Assembly: GCA_030637245.1 (NCBI GenBank)
Contig: DAOVVI010000008.1
Location: 1 to 12,747 of the forward strand
Direction of reading: 5' to 3'
From: Cyclobacteriaceae bacterium
Lineage (GTDB): Bacteria; Bacteroidota; Bacteroidia; Cytophagales; Cyclobacteriaceae
DNA: 12,747 nucleotides
Shown here: one piece after another, positions 7,311 through 12,747 of the stretch
How positions within the stretch are numbered: position 1 is the stretch's first letter
Layout: every line of letters begins with the position of its first letter
Program-made: the position numbers and the translations under genes
Notes under the pieces: generated by a model
Told to the model about the DNA's origin: nothing
What the model saw: the letters and a program-made list of their open reading frames with translations, nothing else
Database searches by the model: none

Positions 7311-7754
7311 ATGGAAGTAATATTAACACAAAATATTCAGGGTCTTGGCTATAAGAATGACACCGTAAAGGTAAAGCCGGGATATGGAAGGAATTACCTG
7401 ATCACTCAGGGATTTGCAATCATAGCAAATAGCGCCAATAGAAAGAAAATCGATGAAAACATTAGGCAAGCTGCTCATAAAGCTGAAAAAGTAAAAAATG
7501 AAGCGCTGGCTGTGGCGGAGAAAATCGGAGATTTGGTATTAAAAGCTGGAGCTAAAGTAGGTGAATCAGGGAAAATATTTGGCGCAGTTACGACACTGCA
7601 AATTTCTGATTTATTGGCAGATAAAGGGTTTGAAATTGACAGAAAACAGATTTCATTTCCAGTGCAACCAAAAGAAGTTGGCGAATATGTTGCGTTACTT
7701 GATCTTCATAAAGAAGTAAAGCACGAAGTAAAATTCGAAGTTGTTCCTGAATAA
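7311..7754 (+). CDS. rplI: 50S ribosomal protein L9
   Basis: 147 residues, the normal length. The N-terminal RNA-binding domain is clear (MEVILTQNIQGLGYKNDTVK, then KPGYGRNYLITQGFAIIA). The long connecting helix (about residues 42-75) and the C-terminal domain (GKIFGAVTTLQISDLL, ISFPVQPKEVGEYVALLDLH) follow. L9 binds 23S rRNA at the base of the L1 stalk on the large subunit. It is the last gene of the rpsF-rpsR-rplI operon, the usual order in Bacteroidota, with an intrinsic terminator directly after it. Confidence 0.97.
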   Translation: MEVILTQNIQGLGYKNDTVKVKPGYGRNYLITQGFAIIANSANRKKIDENIRQAAHKAEKVKNEALAVAEKIGDLVLKAGAKVGESGKIFGAVTTLQISDLLADKGFEIDRKQISFPVQPKEVGEYVALLDLHKEVKHEVKFEVVPE

Positions 7755-7774
7755 AGGAAATAGAAATTATATTT

Positions 7775-7813
7775 AAAGCCCTGCTTATTGAAAAATGAGC
7801 AGGGCTTTTTTTT
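7775..7813 (+). terminator. intrinsic terminator of the ribosomal operon
   Basis: AAAGCCCTGCT (7775-7785) pairs perfectly with AGCAGGGCTTT (7798-7808), extendable by one T-G wobble, around a loop of about 11 bases, and runs into a tract of eight T. It starts 20 bases after the rplI stop. The A-rich left arm could also let it work on the opposite strand. Confidence 0.92.
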
Positions 7814-7858
7814 ATCAATACGATTACATCTGAACGTTCTGATATTTATCTTTACTGA

Positions 7859-8830
7859 ATGTTCAGAACTAAAGTAATCCCCAGGATATCTCCATATAAA
7901 ATTAACCTCAACAATTCAATATTGGCTTTTGGTTCTTGTTTTGTTGAAAATATTGGTCAGAAGTTAGTAGATAATAAGTTTGATATTCATATCAATCCCT
8001 TTGGAACGCTATTTAATCCCCTGTCTATTTTTAAGCTTGTGAACAAGTCAGCTTTAAATGAAGGTATCGGAGCAACGGGAATTGTGGAATCTCAGGGAGT
8101 CTTTCATCATTATGATTTGCATTCCGATTTATCAAAACTCCATAAAGAAGAACTTCTGGAAAATACCAATTACCGGCTTCAGCAAATAGGTGCTAAATTA
8201 CCTGAAACATCGATAATCATATATACTTTTGGGACTTCCATTGTATATGAATTAAAGGAATCAGGAGAAATTGTTGCAAATTGCCACAAAATTCCCACAA
8301 GCAAATTCAATCGGAGGTTACTGGAAATTGAGGAAATTGTTCATGGATTTAAGGTGAATTATGATCTGGTTAAAAGTATAAACAAAAACATCCGTTTTAT
8401 ATTGACCGTAAGCCCTGTCAGACATCAGAAAGAATCATTTGAGCAAAATAATGTGAGTAAATCCATTCTGAGGATTGCTTGCGAAAAAATGGTCAAAATC
8501 CATGATGAAGTCGAGTATTTCCCCGCTTTTGAAATTATGATGGATGAATTGAGAGATTATCGTTTTTATACGAAAGATATGCTGCACCCAAATTCTGTGG
8601 CGACAGACTATATTTGGCAGAAATTTCAGGACGTGTATTTCGATGATCACCAAAAGCAATTTATTTTGAAATGGGATAAGGTGCGGAAAGCTATAGCCCA
8701 TAAACCATTTAACAGGGGAAATGTGCAGCATCAACTTTTTATACAAAAAACTATTGCCCTTCTAAAAGAATTTCAGAATGAAATAGATATAGCTATAGAA
8801 CTTAAAATTTTAGAATCACAATTGATATGA
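7859..8830 (+). CDS. GSCFA domain protein (SGNH-hydrolase-like)
   Basis: 323 residues. The family signature FGSCFVENIG is at residues 24-33, followed by HINPFGTLFNP at about 44-54. TFGTSIVYEL lies at about 123-132, NCHKIP at about 141-146 and SPVRHQKE at about 185-192. DMLHPNSVATDYIW begins at 240. In SGNH/GDSL hydrolases the Ser of the first block and the Asp/His of the last are catalytic, so Ser26, Asp240 and His243 are the expected triad. There is no signal peptide, so it should be cytoplasmic. The natural substrate of GSCFA proteins is not established to my knowledge; an esterase role is inference from the fold. It stands alone after the rplI terminator and converges with the sulfatase gene. 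No clear promoter was seen; a partial -7 (TATCTTTA, 7847-7854) lies only four bases before the ATG. Confidence 0.88.
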   Translation: MFRTKVIPRISPYKINLNNSILAFGSCFVENIGQKLVDNKFDIHINPFGTLFNPLSIFKLVNKSALNEGIGATGIVESQGVFHHYDLHSDLSKLHKEELLENTNYRLQQIGAKLPETSIIIYTFGTSIVYELKESGEIVANCHKIPTSKFNRRLLEIEEIVHGFKVNYDLVKSINKNIRFILTVSPVRHQKESFEQNNVSKSILRIACEKMVKIHDEVEYFPAFEIMMDELRDYRFYTKDMLHPNSVATDYIWQKFQDVYFDDHQKQFILKWDKVRKAIAHKPFNRGNVQHQLFIQKTIALLKEFQNEIDIAIELKILESQLI

Positions 8831-8843
8831 ATCATTAACCCAA

Positions 8844-8907
8844 CACCCAGAAACCAGCACATGGAACCTAGCGCCCAGTTTCAGGCTTTTAGCTTCACCT
8901 TTTAGCT
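8844..8907. repeat. degenerate intergenic repeats between convergent genes
   Basis: The 80-base gap holds C/A-rich units around CCCAG (CACCCAG 8844-8850, ACCAGCAC 8853-8860, GCGCCCAG 8871-8878). Two copies of TTTTAGCT follow (8887-8894 and 8900-8907). The composition is unlike the neighbouring genes. From memory, similar ACCCAG / TTTTAGCT low-complexity strings occur between genes in several Bacteroidota genomes. No standard terminator hairpin was seen here. Confidence 0.45.
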
Positions 8908-8910
8908 ATA

Positions 8911-10770
8911 CTATTCATAAATCTCAACTAATCTCTTCCCAGCCCGTATGTCATAGCCCCTGTCCTCTCGACCATCTACCAATTCTTTTACTTTTGGAAT
9001 CGCTGCTTTTGCCACCTCGCCGCCTAAGATTTCAAGGCTATTCAACACATGAACGCGGACCATGAGATTATCTTCATTTAACGCCTCGATCAAGACCGGA
9101 GTAGCAACACCTGATTCACCCAAATTACATAATGCTTCAGCAGCGGCAATTCTGACGTCAGCGTTTTTATCAACCAATAACTCTTTGAGATCGTTTTGTG
9201 CTGATTTTGCTGCTTCACCCAATATTAGGCAACCCGTAGCTCCCCAATACCTTACCAATGGATTTTCATCCTTAAGAAAACCAATAATCTCATCGAGTTT
9301 GCCAATGTCTCTCATGGTTGCAACGTCTGCTGCAGTTTTTATTTTTTCAAAGGAATATGCATCTGAATGCACATATTCAAATGAGGATTGCGTCTCATTT
9401 CTGGTTGACATCTCTCCTTCCGGCATCAAACCGGTATCCCGTATTTCACTCATCCATCGCTCTTTTTCTCCCCTCATTCTTTCAAGTACATCGGCATACT
9501 TTGGGTCGTCAGCCAGGTTATTTACTTCCCATGGATCGACAGTCACATCATATAATTCTTCCGGAGGTTTTTGTTCCCAGAAAGCGCTTTGCGCTTTGTT
9601 GCATGTCCCTGCTTTGTAGGCCTCCTCCCATGATCTGCAGGATGGCGCTCTCCATAAATATTCGATATACTGACCATAAATTCGATGAGGCATATAATTT
9701 TTAATGTATCGGAATTGCTTATTTCTAACTGCCCTCACCATATCAATCCGTTCATCCATCCTGCCTCTGAACAAATGAACATATTCCCGAGGCTGTGTTT
9801 GCTGATCGCCCAGGAATGCTTTGCCTTGCATATACTCCGGTACTTCAACGCCAACGAGACTTAACATTGTTGGCGCTAAATCAACAAAACTCACCAATCT
9901 ATCTAATTTCGAGCCAGATTTTGCCGGAGCCAGATGTTTATACTTATCAGGGAATCTCCAAATCATTGGTACATGAGTTCCGGATTCATATACAAATCTT
10001 TTGCTTCGGGCAATCACTCCTCCATGGTCGCCGTAGTATCCTACAATTGTATTCTCAGCCAATCCGGCATCTTCCAGTTCTTTCAGTATCGCAGCAACCT
10101 GACCATCCAGATCCTCGATTTTATCATAATATTGTGCCCAGTCATGCCGCATTTCGGGCGTGTCCGGATGGTATGGAGGAAGTTTCACCTTTGCAGGATT
10201 ATGTCTCAGGCTGTCATTCGGAATGCTTTTATGTATAGAACTCTCATGACTTACACCCAAATTGAATATAGCAAAAAACGGTTGCCCATCTTTACGGTTT
10301 TTGTAATGGGCTTTTCTTGATGATTCATCCCAGACGCCCTCAGGTTTTATCATGTTATAGTCTTCCTTAGCATTATTGGTGCAATAATATCCTGCTTCTC
10401 TCAAGTATTGTGGAAAAAATTTTATGGATTCAGGAGTAGGATACCTGCTCCGCATGTTTTGTGTACCCATGGATGGTGGATACATTCCCGTAATTATTGT
10501 TGATCTGGCAGGAGCGCACACAGGGGCATTGGCAAAAGCATTTTCATACAAAACACCTTCTGAGGCCAGTTTGTCAAAAGTTGGTGTAGTGGCAAATTCG
10601 TCGCCATAACATCCGAAAAACGGGCTGTTATCCTCACTTACGATCCACAGTAAATTTGGTGGCTCTTTTGACTCAATTTTGTCTTTATCCGGATTACACG
10701 AAGAAACAGAAAGTATCAACAAAAATATTGATGTAAATGAAATGAGGGTATTGCTAAACAGCTTTTTCAT
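8911..10770 (-). CDS. S1-type sulfatase lipoprotein with C-terminal HEAT repeats
   Basis: 619 residues. A leader ends in lipobox VSSC with Cys25 as the lipid site, so it is exported and probably anchored in a membrane. The catalytic domain (about 38-450) begins PNLLWIVSEDNSPFFGCYGD. The formylglycine site is Cys85 in CAPARSTIITG, the C-x-P/A-x-R type that needs a maturation enzyme. Metal and substrate residues are expected at Glu47/Asp48 and Asp248/His249 (YYGDHGG), with basic Lys257/Arg258 and YESGTHVPMIW. Residues about 490-600 carry HEAT-like repeats (NPLVRYWGATGCLILGEAA, ADVRIAAAEALCNLG, LMVRVHVLNSLEILGG). SEDNSP, CAPAR and GMYPPSMGTQNMR resemble the SulfAtlas S1_8 group, often annotated as heparan N-sulfatase; the substrate is not proven. 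It stands alone, with no other polysaccharide gene in the window. A -7-like TAGATTTG on the minus strand (10855-10848) lacks a matching -33. Confidence 0.92.
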   Translation of the reverse strand: MKKLFSNTLISFTSIFLLILSVSSCNPDKDKIESKEPPNLLWIVSEDNSPFFGCYGDEFATTPTFDKLASEGVLYENAFANAPVCAPARSTIITGMYPPSMGTQNMRSRYPTPESIKFFPQYLREAGYYCTNNAKEDYNMIKPEGVWDESSRKAHYKNRKDGQPFFAIFNLGVSHESSIHKSIPNDSLRHNPAKVKLPPYHPDTPEMRHDWAQYYDKIEDLDGQVAAILKELEDAGLAENTIVGYYGDHGGVIARSKRFVYESGTHVPMIWRFPDKYKHLAPAKSGSKLDRLVSFVDLAPTMLSLVGVEVPEYMQGKAFLGDQQTQPREYVHLFRGRMDERIDMVRAVRNKQFRYIKNYMPHRIYGQYIEYLWRAPSCRSWEEAYKAGTCNKAQSAFWEQKPPEELYDVTVDPWEVNNLADDPKYADVLERMRGEKERWMSEIRDTGLMPEGEMSTRNETQSSFEYVHSDAYSFEKIKTAADVATMRDIGKLDEIIGFLKDENPLVRYWGATGCLILGEAAKSAQNDLKELLVDKNADVRIAAAEALCNLGESGVATPVLIEALNEDNLMVRVHVLNSLEILGGEVAKAAIPKVKELVDGREDRGYDIRAGKRLVEIYE

Positions 10771-11132
10771 CGGGTTAAAATTATTTTAAGTTAAAAATCA
10801 AAACTCAGTTTAAAAAGTCATTGAAAAACCATGAATTAATTATTATTCAAATCTATATTTAAATGTGCTTTTTAATTATAAATACAAAAAGGAACTTTTA
10901 ATAAGATTGATGAAAATGTATTTATAAAGCAAATCAATTTATAAAAAATTCATTTTCTAACTATAATGTACCTGGATTGAAATTTTAATTGAACTGATTT
11001 TAATATTACTAGAGGCACATTACTTGAAATTATTCGATTGGCAGGGAAAAATAAACCATGTCATAAAATGTTATTTTTTTTATAGATAGAATTAATCATA
11101 TCCTATAATTTCATGTTTTGGAATTTAACCTT
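10771..11132. other. AT-rich intergenic region between divergent genes
   Basis: 362 bases separate the divergent sulfatase and histidine kinase genes. The stretch is very A+T-rich and has no coding frame of note on either strand. A ten-base inverted pair (TTATAAATAC 10876-10885 and GTATTTATAA 10918-10927) is present but is of low complexity. No full TTTG/TAnnTTTG promoter pair was found for either gene, though both must start transcription here. Confidence 0.6.
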
Positions 11133-12747
11133 ATGAAGAGATACATTTTCATTTCAATATTCTTAGCATGTGCTTGCCTCTTTGGTGCAAACGCCCAGGA
11201 AAAATTAAGGCTGGATAGCTTGCAAAACCTATTGGAAGGCGCAAATCAAACAGATAGCGTTAAATATTTGATGCTCATCGGAGAGGAATATTTTATTTCG
11301 GAAAACTACTCCAAAGCTCTGGATTGTTTTTTTCCAAGTTTAAAGCTTTCTGAAGCTAATAATAGACTAAAAGGAGTAGCAGACGCTTCAAATAGTATAG
11401 GCCGGGTGTACTATAATATGGAAAATTATGAGGAAGGTTTAATTTATTTTGAAAAGGCTTTAAATTATTATGATAAAATTAATGATGAAGAAGGTACTGG
11501 AGGAGTATTAAATAATCTGGCGCTAATTTACTACGAAATAGATTCCATTGATTTAGCTGTTGAAAACTACCAAAAAGCGCTTAAGATAAAGAAAAGATAT
11601 GATGACAAACTCGATATAGCGGCTATTTATCATAATTTGGGTTTGGTTTATATAAACCAAAAAAACTTTGCGAAGGGTATAGAAAACTTTGTTTCCTCAC
11701 GAAAAATATTTCTGGAACTTGGATATGACAAACACGCAACAAATACTACCAATAATATAGGCAGAGCCTACTACAGAAATGCACAATATAATGAAGCGTT
11801 AGACTACTTTAAAATAGCTCTGGATGAAGCAATAGAGTTGAGTTCTTCCTTTCTCATTATGGATAATTATAAATATCAGGCTGATTGTTATGCAAAAATG
11901 GGCTCTTACTGGAAAGCTTATAGTTTTTCCAAGGAGTATTATTCACTAAAGGATAGTCTGTTAAATTTGGATAAGAAAAAAGAAATTGCAGAGATCCAGG
12001 CAAAATATGAGAACGAAATTAAAGAACATGAAAACAGAATACTGAAAAAGGAAAATGAAGCGAATGCAGTCACAATAAAAATGCAGTATATTGTTGGCGT
12101 TGGCATTTTCATAATTACCATATTAGCAGGTGTCTTAGCTGTGATTTATTATCGTGGTAACCAGATAAAAAAGAAGGCTAACGTTTTATTGAAAAAGCAG
12201 AAGGTAGAAATTCTTCAAAAAAATGACGTGTTGTCACGTTTAAATGACGAGATCACAACACAACATAATGAGATAAAGGAACAGAAAAAAGAGATGGAGG
12301 AATTAAATGGCATAAAGGACAAACTATTTTCTATTATTTCCCATGAATTCCGCAGCCCTTTAAACTCATTAAAAGGAACCCTGGCACTTATGAAAGTTGG
12401 AGCTCTTTCTGAAGACGAACTTACCTTGATATCAAAGGAGCTCACAGACAAAATTAACAATACTTCGATCTTTCTTGACAACCTGCTCAATTGGGCAAAA
12501 AGCCAGATGCATGGAATTAGCGCCAAACCGATGAATATCGAGTTGAAGGAATTAGCAGAAGAAAATATTCAATTACTGAAGTCTATGGCCGATAAAAAGA
12601 AGATTCGGCTGAAAAACAAGATCCCCGATGAGTTTAAGGCTTACGTAGATCCGAATATGATGAATATCATTTTCAAGAACCTGATTTCCAATGCTATTAA
12701 ATTTTCATTAAGAGGAGGAATTATTGAAATTAATACAGAGAAAAACT
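11133..12747 (+). CDS. TPR-containing sensor histidine kinase (3' end outside window)
   Basis: The frame is open from ATG 11133 to the window end (538 residues, no stop). Residues 1-22 are a signal peptide (start MKRYIFISIF, ending ANAQ). Residues about 45-235 hold tetratricopeptide repeats, for example NSIGRVYYNMENYEEGLIYF, NNLALIYYEIDSIDLAVENY, HNLGLVYINQKNFAKGIENF and NNIGRAYYRNAQYNEALDYF. A charged coiled coil spans about 280-312, one membrane helix 318-341, and a second coiled coil about 344-395. The HisKA H-box follows (FSIISHEFRSPLNSL, His404 the phosphorylated residue), and the ATPase N-box begins at NLISNAIKFS (Asn520). The G boxes are cut off. Periplasmic TPR sensing with cytoplasmic phosphorelay is the family architecture in Bacteroidota; the signal and partner regulator are unknown. 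The ATG places the signal peptide correctly. Confidence 0.92.
   Translation, partial: MKRYIFISIFLACACLFGANAQEKLRLDSLQNLLEGANQTDSVKYLMLIGEEYFISENYSKALDCFFPSLKLSEANNRLKGVADASNSIGRVYYNMENYEEGLIYFEKALNYYDKINDEEGTGGVLNNLALIYYEIDSIDLAVENYQKALKIKKRYDDKLDIAAIYHNLGLVYINQKNFAKGIENFVSSRKIFLELGYDKHATNTTNNIGRAYYRNAQYNEALDYFKIALDEAIELSSSFLIMDNYKYQADCYAKMGSYWKAYSFSKEYYSLKDSLLNLDKKKEIAEIQAKYENEIKEHENRILKKENEANAVTIKMQYIVGVGIFIITILAGVLAVIYYRGNQIKKKANVLLKKQKVEILQKNDVLSRLNDEITTQHNEIKEQKKEMEELNGIKDKLFSIISHEFRSPLNSLKGTLALMKVGALSEDELTLISKELTDKINNTSIFLDNLLNWAKSQMHGISAKPMNIELKELAEENIQLLKSMADKKKIRLKNKIPDEFKAYVDPNMMNIIFKNLISNAIKFSLRGGIIEINTEKN

Noticed and set aside
9062..10320. Several plus-strand ORFs of 61-185 codons opposite the sulfatase gene
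   Set aside because: They lie entirely antisense to a long, well-supported sulfatase frame, overlap each other and show no recognisable motifs.
10848..10855. Minus-strand TAGATTTG as a sulfatase promoter
   Set aside because: It matches the -7 consensus but has no TTTG at a suitable distance upstream; kept only as a remark in the sulfatase entry.
10876..10927. Inverted pair TTATAAATAC / GTATTTATAA
   Set aside because: It is made only of low-complexity A/T sequence with a 32-base spacer in a very AT-rich region, so chance is likely.
12215..12526. Minus-strand ORF of 103 codons
   Set aside because: It lies antisense to the coiled-coil and HisKA region of the histidine kinase frame, which has clear motifs.
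1..12747. CRISPR arrays, tRNA or rRNA genes, phage or defence genes
   Set aside because: No regularly spaced repeats, cloverleaf sequences, rRNA segments or known defence motifs were seen in a read of both strands.

Overview
The window looks like chromosomal DNA of a Bacteroidota bacterium, probably Cytophagales-like. The evidence is a FecR / STN-TonB receptor / DUF4249 set, a GSCFA protein, a lipoprotein sulfatase with HEAT repeats, a periplasmic-TPR histidine kinase, AT-rich intergenic DNA, and promoters of the Bacteroidota TTTG-N18/19-TAnnTTTG type. Genus cannot be told from this sequence.

Layout. (1) 2-3886: the 3' end of a FecR-type anti-sigma factor gene, then a TonB-dependent receptor with an N-terminal STN signalling domain, overlapped by 4 bases by a DUF4249 lipoprotein gene. 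Together they resemble an outer-membrane uptake and signalling module. (2) 3887-6600: a mobile-element island. It holds the 3' remnant of a group II intron on the minus strand (domains V and VI plus the C-terminal half of the reverse transcriptase/maturase). Next comes a stretch with a promoter-like motif, a long imperfect hairpin and a strong terminator, which may be a small structured RNA. A complete DDE transposase gene with a likely TTG start follows, then non-coding DNA with a perfect short palindrome and a tiny ORF. (3) 6613-7813: the ribosomal operon rpsF-rpsR-rplI, with a near-textbook Bacteroidota promoter and an intrinsic terminator. (4) 7859-8830: a GSCFA-domain, SGNH-hydrolase-like protein. 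(5) 8831-8910: a short convergent intergenic region of degenerate repeats. (6) 8911-10770, minus strand: an S1-type sulfatase lipoprotein with C-terminal HEAT-like repeats. (7) 10771-11132: AT-rich intergenic DNA. (8) 11133 to the window end: a sensor histidine kinase with signal peptide, TPRs, one membrane helix, coiled coil, HisKA and the start of the ATPase domain, cut by the window edge.

The gene families are all recognisable. The part least explained by known features is 4727-4888, between the broken intron and the transposase. It reads as a self-contained transcription unit with strong secondary structure and no convincing protein. Whether it is a real RNA, an IS end structure or an accident of the insertions cannot be decided from the sequence alone.
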